Source of the DNA: Allium sativum
Taxonomy: Eukaryota; Streptophyta; Magnoliopsida; Asparagales; Amaryllidaceae
DNA: 64,000 bases
Assembly: GCA_030737875.1 (NCBI GenBank)
Contig: CM060921.1
Span: 401,242,192-401,306,191, forward strand
Reading direction: 5' to 3'
Below, piece after piece: positions 24,002 through 37,523 of this stretch (within the stretch, counting starts at the first letter, position 1; each line of letters opens with the position of its first letter). Below the pieces are notes generated by a model. The model was not told where the DNA came from. It did not search any database and saw only the letters and a list, made by a program, of their open reading frames with translations. A program made the translations under genes and the position numbers.

Positions 24002-27000
24002 TGTAACGACCCGCCATTTTGATCGTGCCGAATCGACAAAACATGTTAACTCGGAACGTCCAAAACAACAGATTGTTATTAGCTTCTGAGGTAAATAGAA
24101 TAAATCACAGAATCACAGATCACAGATACATATACAGAGTAACATAATATCTCACAGCGGGAATTACAAAATACAATAGTAGTTCATGAAGCTACTAAAT
24201 AAGTTTTACATCAGAGTTTACATAAATAATACAGCGGAAGACTAATACAGTAAATGAAAGACAACTACAAAAACAGAAATGACAAGAATAGCTAGAACTG
24301 GGTCAACTGGACAGGTAGATATAGATGAGCAAAATCCAACATAAGCTCCAACTCCAAGAGTAAATCTCGAAACTGTAATACTCGATCTGACCAGAGCAAT
24401 AATGCAAAACAAAACAACTCGGATCAGGACTAACATTCTCATGGAAGTAAATCAACTCAAATGAAATGTTCGATGAAATGCAATCAGTAACTTAGAGGAT
24501 GTTTGGGATCACCATCCTCTAAGGATCCGTCAAACTAATACTATATAGTATAATACGCTATATACAATAGCGTCTATCAGTAAAGTAAAAATATCAAAAT
24601 AGCGTAAGCGGGATTACCATGATTACCCTTACACCGTTTATATATTCCCATAGTATATACAGTACCGTAATTCCTCCGTAAACTGGAGGTTGATCAGAGG
24701 GCACTCCATATAAAACAGTACAAAACAAAATCGTAGTGGGCTCGTATAAGGCATGTGACAAGGCACACAAGGAATGCCAGGGTGGATTCACCGTTTGCAG
24801 AGCCGGACTGGTGGTAACGCATAGTAGCAACTACCGCCCACCTCGATACACACTCCCATAATCAAAAGGGCCCAAATCGAATCTCAACAGTAATAGAATA
24901 ATATCGAAGAAGTGTGCTCGATAAGAGGTATGACCTCACTTGGTCCGTGCATAGCTCTTGTTTTAGCCACATCAAGCTGACTCAAGGTAGTCAGGGTCTC
25001 GTAATTAATATGAAATAAAAAATGGAGTCGTTCGCCAAGTCATCCCCTTCATTCTGGAACTCCACCGCGTACACAGTTGTCAAAGTGGTTTTCGGTATTG
25101 GCAGAGAGTATGACAATAGCCGATCCCGGTCTCTTTAACAACCAATCGTTTACATTTTTCACACCGTGGTCATTATTTTATAAATCAATTTATAAAATAG
25201 TTTATACGAATTCTCATATTCGAATTTGAATTCAAAATTAAATATCTAACTTCGAATATATTAAATTTTGAAAACAACTCATCATTTTAGTCGATTAATG
25301 AAATTCAACACTTAGGTTCAAATTTCCTTTTATATAATTTAAAACGAAATCTTAAACTTCAATATAAACCAAATCGTCTTATAACTATAATTCAAGTTAT
25401 ATAGTTCAAAACTATTACTTCTACATTTCAAATCAAAATCTTATATTTCCATTCAACCAAATTATGATTTAAAACCATTCTTTTACATTGATTTAACAAA
25501 TTCTTAATTCAAACCAAACGATATAAAAAATCAATTCCGCATATAACATCTATATATTCCAATTCATAATTAATCACTTAAAATTGAATTTAATTCTTAT
25601 CGACTATAAATTCAAAATAAATCAATTTACCCAATTCACATTCATTTCTTATCAAGGTTCATAATTTAAACCAAATCAAATTCAATTTCTTAAATTTACC
25701 GATTCAAGTTCATCTCTACAAAAATTCGTATCGATTCTAATTCATAACTTAATATGAGTTCATTCGTTATTCAAATATCGTTTTATAGATTTACATCTTT
25801 AAACTTCGATTTTAAATCGCAAAATATAAACTATCCATCTTGACTTTATTAAAGTTTATAAAATATATATATAAGAAAATTAACTTTGAAAAATAGATAT
25901 GTATATATATATATATAAGTTTATAAAACTCTAAAATAAATTAGAAATAGATTATAAACATATATAAGTTTAAAATAATATAAAAATAGATTTAAAGAAA
26001 TATTTATAATAATATAAAAAGGTTAAAATACTTATAGGAATCGATTATATGGTTTAAAATAAATAAATTTCTAAGTAAAAACTTAAATAAACATTTAAAT
26101 CCCTATTTACAAATAAATCATTTTAAAACACATAATTTAAAATATACAAATAATTTATATTTAAATAAAATATGAGTATAAATATATAAAGTCTTAAGTA
26201 AATATTTTAAAATAAAACTCATTATACTTCGAAAACATGACCCACGGTGTCCGTACATAGTTTTCTACCCTATGGTCAAGTGATACGGATATTTATCATT
26301 TCAACCCGCAATTGATAAAATTTCTACGGGTCTATCATTTCAACCCGTGATCCCAAATTCAATAAAAATCGTTCAGATCTATCATTTCAACCCGTAACGA
26401 TTTTTCCCTATTCTAATGTTCGTTCGGGTATGTATCATTTCAACCCTTAGTGATTTTCCTAAACTAGAGGTATCAACAATCACAAACAACAATCACAGTA
26501 TATAAAATCAGTGCACCTACGTGTCATATAAATATTGTGTCACATATGAAAGTGTACATATTAAACAAACAATTCCTACTAACAGCCCTATACATTTCAT
26601 AATAGTTCAAATAGTTGATCTAAAATCCATGAAATAAATGTGAGTCAGGTGTGAGATAAACTCACCTTTCGTGGCATAGAAATGAAGACAATAGACGGAC
26701 TGATACCGAATCAACCGCCGACTTCCAGGCATGATTCAGAATGGATCCAACTCGATGATCGCTCAATATTCTTTTATTTAATATGAAGGGGTTGGGGAAT
26801 TTCTCAACTGATCGGTACGTCTATTGGGTTTTGCAATGGTTCGGCTATCCGGTTTGGAACGGTTTACGAACTCAACACCAAATTTTATTCAAAAATAAAC
26901 ACACTAAATTCTTTTCAAAATAATATATATATATATATACATATATATAATACTTAAAACCATTATATATAATATAAGTTACAACACAAAGTATTTACAA

Positions 27001-28785
27001 ACAAAACATAATAACAGATACAGCACCACACAAAACTCACTCACGCCTTCACCCATGCATACAAGCTCCACGCCATACCCTTATCCACGCACACACAGTT
27101 TTCAATACACACACGCAACAAAACTATGGAGGGGGAGAGTCGCCGGTTCGGTGGCTTTCAGGGCGGAGCACTACAGGGCTTTGGCTTTGCTGATGATTGG
27201 AAAGCAGCACTCGGAAGCACGACTCAGGTGGACAAGGGGATTCGGTGCTCTGTGGTTTTGGGGCTGACGGGAAGAGGAGGCTTGGCAATTTCAGGCGGAG
27301 GGTAAGCTCAACTGAAGTCGGTGACAACAGGTGGGGCGAGCTGGGTCGATGGCGGAGCAGGATGAACTGATGAGGCGGAGCTCGGTGGCGATGCCATGCA
27401 GCTGGAGGAGGACGCGGAAGGGTTCGGTTTACAGGGAGGAGGCGGGTGGTTGGAGATGTGGAGGAACTCGCGGTTGGGTACAGAGATGGGATGGGCAATG
27501 GGAGTGAAGGTTGATGGGAAGAAGATGGACGGGTAGAATAGGTATGGCGTTGGGCAAAAGTAGTGGAGCAGAATGGAAAAAAAACAATGGAGGAGGAGAA
27601 CAAGCTGATGCATCATATTGTTAAAAATATATATATACGGAAGGGTAGCTGGCACTTTAGTTCCTCACGAAATCACGCGCTTGGGGAATCGAACGATTCT
27701 TTGGGATCTGCACCGTTATTAAAGTGAATATGGCCATTCAAATGAAACTATTTAGTTTTAAAATTCAAAACGAATGAATGGAAGATGACAAGAAAGAACG
27801 GTTTGCCAATTTGAGCGTTTTCCGGTTGGAAACACATTTTTTTTCCTTTTATGTATAAATAGTATACGATATGAAAAGCTGGAACGGTGACTTTGGGAAG
27901 TGCAAACGCTTTGACAAAAGAAAGGCAGAAGGACAAGTTGCATGCAATTTAAAATTAATACGGTTGGGAAGTTCAAAAGAAATAAACAATGAATGGTTTG
28001 GCTAGCTACTTGAAAGGGAATGATTTGGAACATGGAATGCTAAGTTAAACTGAAAGTAAGGGACGTAAACTTAAAATTTAGAAATGAGAAGGCTTGGCTA
28101 CATATGCTTTGTAAACAAAACGCATGCATGATTCATGCATGTTGAATGTACCTAACTTAAGGAAAAATTTAAAGAAAAGCACCATGGTAACATTACCGAC
28201 TACATTTGCAGATCCAATTAGCTGGAAAAAATATGTTGAATCAAAATAGAGACACGTCGAACTCAAATGACTTTGTTTCAAAAATGAACTGTGCAAGCCT
28301 TTTTGAAATTACAGCGCGAACCGAGCACCGAAACTGATAAATAAAAATATTGCGGAAATCAGCGCGACAAGACGGACGCAACGGTATATAATTTGCAATG
28401 TCAGGAGTCTCCGTTCAAAAATGCATTACGGACCCCTTTGACGTAAAAATGCGGACGGAAAACGGAGGTCAAAACGTCTGATTTTCGCGAAACAAATTTC
28501 GCCGTCGGATTCATGACAACGAATAGAATATTTTTCGTGTTTGTCCGAACTGGTTTTGGAGAAATTTTAAAATCACTAAAATTTGGTCTGTTATGCGCAG
28601 CTTTGCACTGAAAATTGCGCGATCGAAAAATAGTCAAATTTTCCGATGAAATTTTTACAGTTGCTACATCTCACTGTACGTGTTACAAATTTCGAATTCC
28701 CGTTATGAAAAACCATAGAATAATTTCAAAATAAAATTTTGATTTAAATTGGATTTTAAATCGTTAAAAATTACCGGTTGTTACA
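24002..28785 (-). repeat. E3 5' LTR
   Basis: Near-identical to 18336-23120 with scattered differences, for example at the AT dinucleotide runs near 25900 and 26930. Ends CCGGTTGTTACA before CATTC. It carries the promoter copy near 27628-27637, from which transcription would run left, giving roughly 3.6 kb of R-U5 before the primer site if unspliced. Confidence 0.94.
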
Positions 28786-28790
28786 CATTC
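28786..28790. other. Target site duplication of E3, right copy (CATTC)
   Basis: Matches 18331-18335. Confidence 0.93.
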
Positions 28791-29871
28791 GTTGGCTCAT
28801 TGTGCCCCAAAGGGCGGGGAAACGTAGTGTTCAGGCATTTTAATCCACATCGGTGGACCAGCCCTGACGATCCAGGGGCCTACCAGAGTCTGGGTCCTGA
28901 GACATGGTAGGATAGATTGTCTCGAAGCGGTGAGGACGATCCCTGGCCTCGGTTCATGACGGAAATCCAATTTCCAAATACGACATCGTGCGGTTTTGAT
29001 TTTATACCAATATATGGCGATATAGTGGTATAGGGCACTTATGCTGTCTATGATTGATATTTATGATTGTATCTAAAATTAGAAACTAACTGGAAACGAG
29101 CTAGGATGGATGGTTTCCTGGGTATTGGTCTGATGTTGGTTTCGGCCTTCGGGGTTAATACTTAGGGAATCGTTCTCTTACTAGTTTACGGTTGGAGTCT
29201 TATTAAGAATTAAACGATAAAATTTACATTTCAAATGATTTGTTTTCCTCGTATCAAGCATATTTGGCCATTATAAGGTAAAACTGTATCCTCCAGTTTG
29301 TGTTGTATTGTGTGATGGGAACTGAGTCTTATAATGGCTTCATCTTTATAAAAAGCGACGTTTAAAAGATTTATTTGTTTTAAAGCACTGGCAATCCAAT
29401 GGAGTAAACCCGTTCCGCGAAAGTGACATGGTCCTGTGATTAGCCGTATTTGAAAATGTGTTAAGTAGATTTCTCATACCAGTCCTATGACTGACTCGTA
29501 GTTTGTTTCACTTGCAAACTCGGGTGCCCCTTTTTCTACACGGGCAGCCTTGTATTCAGGTTTTTAGCAATTTTTTCTAGATAGCTAGAGCTTAAAATGG
29601 ATTCTATCATTTATCTCTTTTTATGTTGTTCAGCTCCTATTGTACATATTATGTTTTCTTTTCCGCAGTTGACATTTATGTATAGCTGAATTGTATTTTG
29701 TACTAAGTATGATCCTATATACTGTGTAACTCTGATGATTATATTTATCCAGTGTATTCTATTGTACATTATCTGGTGTATTTAATTATTTCTGTTCTGT
29801 TGTTCTCTGTTTATGTGTTATATTTCAAAGATTACCCTCGCCGCCACCTTATCGGAGTTGGGGTCGTCACA
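28791..29871 (+). repeat. P LTR, right part
   Basis: Continuation of 15031-18335 across E3. As reverse complement it follows E5 from about 51060 down to 49914: the cleaned-up tail of GAGGCGCCTC, the GTCTCGAAGCGG-type block, the 70-nt stem-loop, the GCGGAACGGG-type block (here CGTTCCGCGAAAG) and the block TTGCAAACTCGGGTGCCC with GGGCAG. It ends TTGGGGTCGTCACA at 29871. TTAGG at 29872-29876 would be its target duplication; the partner is outside the window. Confidence 0.8.
29268..29337 (+). other. U5 stem-loop of P
   Basis: CCATTATAAG (29268-29277) pairs perfectly with CTTATAATGG (29328-29337), 70-base span. Confidence 0.7.
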
Positions 29872-29973
29872 TTAGGTAATTCACCGAGCCATGCCGCCGA
29901 CGCGGAACGGGTTTACTCCATGTGAATACCAATGTATAGAAATCCATAATGACTTTTTGAAGAAAATGAAGCT

Positions 29974-30040
29974 ATCATAAGCTCGTCCCACATCACACAA
30001 TGCAAGCACACACCAAATGGGCGAGTTTTGCCTTATGATA
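29974..30040 (-). other. U5 stem-loop of E6
   Basis: TATCATAAG (29974-29982) pairs with CTTATGATA (30032-30040); inside, CTCG pairs with CGAG and CCCA with TGGG. The outer stem differs from that of Q/P at paired positions. Confidence 0.7.
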
Positions 30041-30112
30041 ACCAAAAATGCCTTCATACGTGAAAATCCTCTTTTAGTACTATATATAGTGTGGAAAACC
30101 TTTTCGCAAATA

Positions 30113-30117
30113 AATGT
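30113..30117. other. Target site duplication of E4, left copy (AATGT)
   Basis: Repeated at 44633-44637 directly after the element. Confidence 0.93.
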
Positions 30118-30665
30118 TGTGACGACACGGAATTTCGCTCGATCTGAATCAGTCGTTAAACCGATCTAGACCGTTCGAAACCCCTGATCGTTGAGAACAG
30201 GACAAATCAGAACGCAAACAGAAGAACATTTCATTGCTATTACAACAATTCTATCAGATACAAGAATATACAGAGTATAAATGAATAAATTACATTCGAC
30301 AAATATCAGAGATTACATTAAATTACATAGCAGCAGAAAATAATACAAAGCACAACTGAAGGTGATATACGGATACAGAGCTTTCCGGATATCATTCCAG
30401 CTGTAAACCAGGATCCTGTGAATATAAATCTGCAAAACCAAAACTACTAGCTGCCCGTGTCGAAAATAGGGGCACCCAGAGTTTAGGTTAAAACAATAAA
30501 CTCCAGGTCAGTCATGTGACTGGTGTGAGAACTAAAACAGTTATTTAAAGCTTTACTTTAAAAGAGAGTAATTCAAGGGACCACGTCATATAACACGGAA
30601 TGGGTTTCCTCCCAAGAATACCAGTGCATAGAATAAACAACGCAATGCTTTTTCGAAAAATGAGG

Positions 30666-30735
30666 CTGTTATAAGACCCAGGTCCCATCACACAATGCAA
30701 CGCAAGCCGGAGGATAGGGTTTTACCTTATAACAG
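30666..30735 (-). other. U5 stem-loop of E4 (copy 1)
   Basis: CTGTTATAAG (30666-30675) pairs perfectly with CTTATAACAG (30726-30735); inner ACCC/GGGT. Against the CCATTATAAG/CTTATAATGG of P and Q, the outer pairs changed on both strands. The other LTR has it at 38432-38501 with one substitution in the right arm. Confidence 0.72.
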
Positions 30736-33065
30736 TCAAACATGCTTGATACGTTTAAAACAAATCATTTGATACTATAATAAGTGTATAGTGTCAAAAC
30801 AATTTCAATCATAAATATAAATCATAGACGGCATGAGTGCCCCATCCCACTATGTCGCCATACTAGGCTCTACAAATAAAGCCGAAATACACGTATTGGA
30901 AATTGGATTTCCATCATGAGTCGAGGCAAGGGGCAAGCTCCTCTCCGCGTTCGAGACACTCTAGCAAATGTCCCAGGGCTACGCACTCTGGGCAACCCTT
31001 GGATGCTTCAGGGCCGGTCCTCACTTACGTTAGAGGATTGGCAATTCCTGAACACACGTTTCCCGGTCCTTACAGACCTATAATCGAGGCGCCTCGCATT
31101 CCAACAACCACAAAGGTGAAAAGTATATAAATATCAGGGCTGGTAAGTCACTGACACCACCAAAGCTAGAAAGAAACGTCGTGCTCTCCCTGCAGTCCGT
31201 ATCCCGTTTTTGACTCATACCGAGGTGTGAGGCTCGCGAATTCACGTTATACACAAAGCTACGCCACGTAGGCTGTGCTCTGATCATCAACCACAAGACT
31301 TTGCTTTTCAACAGAAGCCTTGATCCATGCAACTCAGCATGCCACACAGGCAATTCATGCCATGCGATTGATATCTATCGATATAAAACCTCTAAGCTCG
31401 TATGTCTCAGAGAAGGGCGTTAAGCAAGAGAATAAATTCTCCGTCGCCAAACAGACATATATTTAACAGAAATCAATCAACACAGAATAAAATCCAATGT
31501 CAGACACACAATCCATTTACAAGTCCGTTCTGGGTCTGAACGAAACCGGAGGCACTTTCCTCGCATATCCATCCATCTCCAAGTACGTCTGGACGACCAC
31601 CAACTATTTCCATCCTCTTGGGTGTACAGCCCAATCAGGATCGTCAGTAATTATCCAAACGATGTGAAGACTTCCGGTCTTCAACCACCGTCTTCATCTT
31701 CGACATATCGTCGAATCGGTTATTCAGAATGGGTGTAAACCCGGCCTTTCCGAACAACCCGCGTATATTAAAAACAAATGTTACACAAACACAACATACG
31801 CCTCATTCCCATTCAGAATATTCTTTTATTCACAAAATCACATTTTTAGGGAAAGGTTCCCATTAATTTTATCCAAGATAAATTCTTTCAAATTTATCCT
31901 TTAATCTTCCTTTGGATGTCATTTCAAACCAAATTATGGTTTTCCAAACTAGTCGAGATTAGCGAACCACAACGAAGTAATTATTTGTTTTATTTCCCAA
32001 CCCCAACCTATTCATCCCATGAAGCAAAACTAGTAGTACTCCATATCTAATACTATGGTGTTATCGGTAAAATTAATTACCATTTCACGTTCAAATCTAA
32101 TTAAAGATTTAGCTATCGCTTTGGAGCAAAACTGGTGATACCCCATTCTCGCTCATTTCTAAATTTGATAATTTAGATTATAGATTCACATTTCAACCTA
32201 ATTGCAGATTCGTTAAAACTCCTTTTACTGGGTTAAAGAACTAGGTGTTACTTAAAACACAGTTCACGACAAACCCAAATCACATTCTATTTGTTATCGG
32301 GTTAAAGAACTAGTGTTATTTAAAACACCGTTCACGATAAACCCATTAATCAATTCTAGTTCAATTCAAATCAAATATATTAGGAATTCTGATTATTTAA
32401 AACCCCTTTTTAAATCTAATTTATTTATTTAAAAATAAAAACCCGGGTTTTAAATTTAGTTCAATCTAGTTCATTTCGATAAAAATCTATTTTTATCTTT
32501 TCAAATATGGAGTTTTTCACCCCAATTTTTCTCAAATCACTTCTTATGATTTTACACAAATTATTACTATTTTTAATAATTTTATCAAGGCCCGTACAGT
32601 CGATTTCCATCAACAGCCATCGAACTGCACTTATAGCGACCTTTTTCAAATTTGATTTGGACGTATCTCCAAATCCAACCGTTAGATTTTGAATTTCAAA
32701 TATTCGTTAGAAAGCTTTTTTCGATACGAACCCAACGGTTCCGGTTTTAGGAGAATCCGACGGTCGGATCTCCCGTAATGTCCGTTTGAAATAAGTGGTC
32801 GAAATTTAAGAACTGCCGCGGCGCGGTGCGTTCTATTCAGGCCATTATATTATATATATAATATATATATTTCGTCGATTTCTATTTAAAATGAATTTTA
32901 TAAATCGTTTTAATTTCGTTTCAAAAACAATTTCAACTTCCATTTCATTTCAAAGCAAAATTGAATTCTTCTTTATAAATTCGTTTTAAAATTCATTTCT
33001 ATTCAATTCAAATTTCAATTCAATTTGAATTCACTTCAATTCGCTTTCAATTCAATTTGAATTCG

Positions 33066-33225
33066 TTTTCAATTCAATTCAAATTGGTTTTCTATTCGTT
33101 TCAATTCAAATTGGTTTTCTATTCGTTTCAATTAAAATTGGTTTTCTATTCGATTCAATTCAAATTGGATTTCTATTCGATTCAATTCAAATTGGTTTTC
33201 TATTCGATTCAATTCAAATTCCATT
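33066..33225. repeat. 27-bp tandem repeat in E4 3' LTR
   Basis: AAATTGGTTTTCTATTCG-type units start at 33081, 33108, 33135, 33162 and 33189. The other LTR has four units (40837-40930), so a unit was gained or lost after insertion. Confidence 0.85.
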
Positions 33226-33462
33226 TCAAAATATTCGATTTCGAAATCACTTTTCAATATTCATTTCAAAATGAATAAAGTCGATATAAATATCGTTCAC
33301 GTCAAAATGGCGTCAATCTAATCAACACGGCTTCATATATTTCTATTTTCAAATATTCTATTTCAAATATTTCTATTTCAAATATTTTATTTCAAATATT
33401 TCTATTTCAAATATTTTATTTCAAATATTTTATTTCAAATATTTGTTATTATCAAAATATTT

Positions 33463-33913
33463 CGTTCAACACATGACTAATCTCAACAGATGAGTACAGT
33501 CAACACATGAACCTTTATTTTATATTGATAAAGATGTAAATTTTATTATTAAAATATTTCGTTCAACACATGACTAATCTCAACGGATGAGTACAGTCAA
33601 CACATGAACCTTTATTTTATATTGATAAAGATGTAAATTTTATTATTAAAATATTTCGTTCAACACATGACTAATCTCAACGGATGAGTACAGTCAACAC
33701 ATGAACCTTTATTTTATATTGATAAAGATGTAAATTTTATTATTAAAATATTTCGTTCAACACATGACTAATCTCAACGGATGAGTACAGTCAACACATG
33801 AACCTTTATTTTATATTGATAAAGATGTAAATTTTATTATTAAAATATTTCGTTCAACACATGACTAATCTCAACGGATGAGTACAGTCAACACATGAAC
33901 CTTTATTTTATAA
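33463..33913. repeat. 97-bp minisatellite in E4 3' LTR
   Basis: CGTTCAACACATGAC begins units at 33463, 33560, 33657, 33754 and 33851. Each unit contains CAACACATGA twice, a feature shared with the E5 and P arrays. Confidence 0.92.
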
Positions 33914-34803
33914 TATTCTTTATTTTCTAAATTGGAATGAGGCCCAATCAATCACCATATAATATTAATTATATGGATTTTCATACATCACACGTATATA
34001 ATAGCATTGAAAATAATCAACCATCAATCAGAGTGCACTACACTGTATAAGCATCAAATATAGATATCTAACGCTTATAACAGCCTGTCAATCAATCAAT
34101 CGACATATTTAATCAATCAGGATGAGTGAACTTCAAATTTCATCCCAACACCCGTGTGGGGTTTCAAACAATCAAACACAGATTTTATTTGTGCAGTTGG
34201 GCGATGTGTAAAATTTATCGTCCCAATCAATGTCCTTCAAATAGGTGTACATAAACAAACCGTCTAGTTTGTAAATGAATATTTTATTTTATTCACTTCA
34301 CTATATTCATATTCACGTTAAAAATTATATTTTTAACGATAAAACAGTTTATTTTAACATATGAATTTCTATTCAGTTCATTCTTTAAATAAAATGATAT
34401 TTTTATTTTCCTAACATATTTTAGAAAATTTCGGTGGCATAACGGCACGATACTAGAAACGGGACGAGGCCTAGCCTTATCCCCGGTCTAGTGAAGGCCC
34501 ACGCCATTCACACTCAATCAAATCCACCAAACAATCAAATTCAAATCTAATCATCTAACTAATTTATGCAATCAAACAAACAAGTCCATGGTCTGTGGAC
34601 GATTGTGTCGGGTGCTACTAAGCACCGTCTGCATCCTAGTATAAATATATATAACTAGAAATAGAAGTTGAAAGGTGAGAAATTCTCACCGAAAGCTATC
34701 CCAATTCCCACGACTCTTCATTTATAGAAATCTTTGCCATTCCCGCCTTTTGTCGCTTTCGTTGCCCGTATTCACTACATATGAAAAACTCGAATTTTCA
34801 CTT

Positions 34804-34935
34804 CGCTATTCAATATATGAAAATCGAATTTTTATTTTGCTATTCAATATATAAAAATCGAATTTTTATTTTGCTATTCAATATATAAAAATCGAATTTT
34901 TATTTTGCTATTCAATATATAAAAATCGAATTTTT
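34804..34935. repeat. 34-bp tandem repeat in E4 3' LTR
   Basis: Four units around GCTATTCAATATAT and CGAATTTTTATTTT. The right LTR has five (about 42578-42745). Confidence 0.85.
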
Positions 34936-35554
34936 ATTACGATGTTATATAGATAAAAATTCCATTTCAAAAATATAGATTTCGCCTTTCTACATATAAA
35001 GATTTTATCTTTTCAAGTATAAAGATCAAACCCTTTCAAATATATCATTATAAAAATCTCATTTTTATCCTTCTACAATATGAAAGATTATATCTTTAAT
35101 ACTTTAAAAATATAAAAATCATATTTTTAATTCTTTAAAAATATAAAAATCATATTTTTATTCTCGCTAACTTCATATAAATAAAACCCGAATCTTTATA
35201 ACTCATTATGCATGATAAAAATTATAACCTCATTGTCCTAAAAATTCATATTTTTATTTAAATAAAAATCTATAATTTTCATAATAAAAAAAATCAAATC
35301 TTTTTTATTAACAAAATTAAATCTTTTGTAATTCAAAATCCAATCCTTTTTATTTATTTATAAAACAATGCATATTTTTAAAACAATTTCATTTTTATAA
35401 TTCCTCTTACAAGATAAAAATTATATTCTCATCGCCTTCTACATATAAAAATCGAACCTTTATGCTATTAAAACTCGAAGTTTGAAGCTGTTAAAAAAGA
35501 ATAAAAACTTACTGCCAAAAAAAAATAAAAAATAAAATAAAAACTTACTGTCTA

Positions 35555-35920
35555 ACGAAGAGGAGAGGCGCAAGGGGAGGGGAATCACGGCGCTCTCAGG
35601 CGAGGTGGGTGGCTGGCCACCGTCGGTCGTCTGCAGGTGGTGGTGGCGCGTTCAGGGCCTTCGCGGTGGTTGTAGTCTTCGTCCATGGGGGTTTCGGTTG
35701 GGGCTCGGTCGATGGGAGAAAGGAGGCGCTGGACGGAGGGGGGCGATGGCGAAGGTGGCGGAGCGCGACGGAGAGGTGGCGAGGGGGGTCTCGATCGCTT
35801 GGCGGCGCTAGGGTTGAGGAGCGACAGAACATTGGGGGTGACGGGTTCGATTTGGTTTTTTTTTCTTTTTTTTTCTCTTCTGAAACGAAATGGAAAGGGG
35901 AGGGGCCAATGTAATTTAAG
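35555..35920 (-). promoter_or_regulatory. GC-rich start region of E4 LTR
   Basis: A GC-rich island about 0.9-1.3 kb from the U3 end in AT-rich surroundings, C-rich on the sense (minus) strand. A CA/GTAAGT splice-donor-like site follows on the minus strand near 35548 and again near 35510. Position matches the GC-rich islands of E1, E3, E5 and P. I see no clear TATA box next to it, so the promoter call is inference. Confidence 0.35.
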
Positions 35921-36204
35921 GAGGAGGGAGAGAGAAGGTTTATTTTAATAGTTTTTTTATTAATTTTAAATTCAAAAAGTTGACTTTCACATACTACCTC
36001 GAAACGAGGCCCACCGCCTGTCGTCCATAGCGTTTTACCCCCATTCCGAACACAATGGGATATGTATCGCAAGCTGATTCGATCATTTCGATCAGTTTTC
36101 TTCAAATTTACATTTAAATCACTATATTGAATTTTAAATGTACATTTCAAATTACCGGGGTCACATAACAACTCTATAAATTCCAAAAAAATATTTTCTA
36201 GCTT

Positions 36205-36600
36205 CGTATTGACGATACGGTCCTAACAAAACTAGTTTCGTCGAATTCTGAGACCGTATGAAATATGGCCAATTTCCAGTCGATTAAAATCAACTAAAAC
36301 TGGTCAAATGCGTTTTCCTTTGCCACGCACACATATTGATTCGAAAAATTATGAAATTTGGTATCTAGCAATAATTTGACACTGCGGATCCAACAAAAGT
36401 GGTTTCGTCGAAATCCGAGGTCGAGTGCAAAATTTCCATTTTTAAGGGCCTGAATTCCATAGCGACTATTCAGAATTTTCAACTGGACATATCTTTTGAT
36501 TCCCACTATGAAATTTTGATTTTTCGGATTCGTTGGAAAGATATTATCAAATAGATCCTAATGTTTTTGGTTTCACTAAAATCCAGATTGTTTTGCACCC
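36205..36600 (-). repeat. Periodic motif in E4 U3
   Basis: GTTTCGTCGAA-type cores at 36235, 36402 and (decayed, GTTTCAC) 36570, a spacing of 167-168. Each is preceded by CGG.TCC.AACAAAA-type sequence. Confidence 0.7.
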
Positions 36601-36844
36601 GGTACATTCAGTTGAAGTTTGAAATCGAATTATCGAACTACCGCGCCATTTTCAATTCCATTTATAATTATATATAAATATTTATATTCTAACGACGACG
36701 TATATAATATATACGTTCTAATTATATTCAAAATAAATTTTCTCGTCGATATTATTTAAAATCATCTATTTTAAATATTCAAAATTTGCTAAAACTGCCA
36801 AAATAAAAAAAATTAAACTGGTTCAGAATTTTTGGGTTATTACA

Positions 36845-36880
36845 ATCTCCCCCACTTAAAACTTTTCGTCCCCGAAAAGG
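36845..36880 (-). other. Polypurine tract and adjacent hairpin of E4
   Basis: Minus strand AAGTGGGGGAGAT abuts TGTAATAACCC; CTTTTCG (36862-36868) and CGAAAAG (36873-36879) form a stem with a TCCC loop. Confidence 0.86.
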
Positions 36881-37523
36881 AACAAAGTCGAAAGTGGTTT
36901 GATTGATCAACTCTATGTTCGATCTGGCTTCCATTCTCCAACTTTTCAGTTTTTGAGAATTTCCAAAAATTCAAAAATTTGGCTAACACCCTAAATTTTC
37001 GAAAAATTTCGCCATAACCTCCCCTGCACCGGGAGCCACGAGAAAATCCCGAAATTGCCATATAGGCCTTCTGATCTCAAAAAGAAAAAGAAAAAGCCAA
37101 GCGGCTAGCCAATAGGCTCATAAAATCATCATCACCCAAACAAAACAGTAAATTATGTAGTAAACATGTACCTATTTGTCGGGCAAACAAATTTTATTCT
37201 CTGCTCTAGCCTCTTTGCTATGACCTGTTCAATGTAAGTATATGTATATGCAAGCAAATGCAACCAATTTTCAATACAATTCAATATTTGGTTATATTAG
37301 GCATAATGGTTCAAAATTATTAAACAAATAAACAAACAACACAAACATCAATCAATTAGTGAATTAACGTTTCAAATTCATAAATTTTGATACATATACA
37401 AAAAATCAAGTTTTTTGACGCCAATCACAACAATGTGTTCTAGCTATATAAGTTTTGGTTCTCACACCAGTCTAATGGAAACATATAGAAAGCACACCTT
37501 TGAAACACGAAACTAATTACTAA

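Larger units (their letters stand above)
18336..28785 (-). mobile_element. E3: complete non-autonomous LTR retrotransposon (10,450 bp)
   Basis: Two near-identical LTRs (18336-23120 and 24002-28785, about 4.78 kb each) enclose only 881 bases. Both ends are present with CATTC duplications. The polypurine tract follows the left LTR and the tRNA-iMet primer site precedes the right LTR, so sense is minus. There is no gag or pol, hence it depends on another element for proteins. It is inserted in the P LTR in the opposite orientation. Scattered substitutions and short indels between the LTRs indicate an age greater than E1. Confidence 0.94.
29872..30117 (-). repeat. E6: minus-oriented LTR remnant, left piece
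   Basis: Opposite in orientation to the neighbouring P LTR: it reads GCGGAACGGGTTTACTCC and then the stem-loop in the same sense as E4 and E5. It is cut on the left by P and on the right by E4; it resumes at 44638. AATGT at 30113-30117 is the E4 target duplication. Confidence 0.72.
30118..36844 (-). repeat. E4 3' LTR (6.7 kb)
   Basis: Begins TGTGACGACACGG, ends GGGTTATTACA. Minus-strand order from 36844: U3 with periodic motif (36205-36600), GC-rich region (35920-35555), AT-rich stretches with 34-bp repeats (34804-34935), the 97-bp array (33463-33913), 27-bp repeats (33066-33225), then the conserved U5 blocks down to 30118. A 196-residue minus frame at 35596-36186 is truncated by differences in the other LTR, so it is not a conserved gene. 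Confidence 0.95.

Noticed and set aside
30903..31130. Plus frames MDFHHESRQG... at 30903 and 38669 as a small gene family
   Set aside because: They begin in the conserved GGATTTCC.TCATGAGTCGAGG block of U5 and shift frame between families; they are antisense shadows.
35596..36186. 196-residue minus-strand frame in the E4 LTR
   Set aside because: The other LTR (43728-43973) keeps only 81 residues of it; composition is low-complexity Pro/Ser/Arg. Not maintained.
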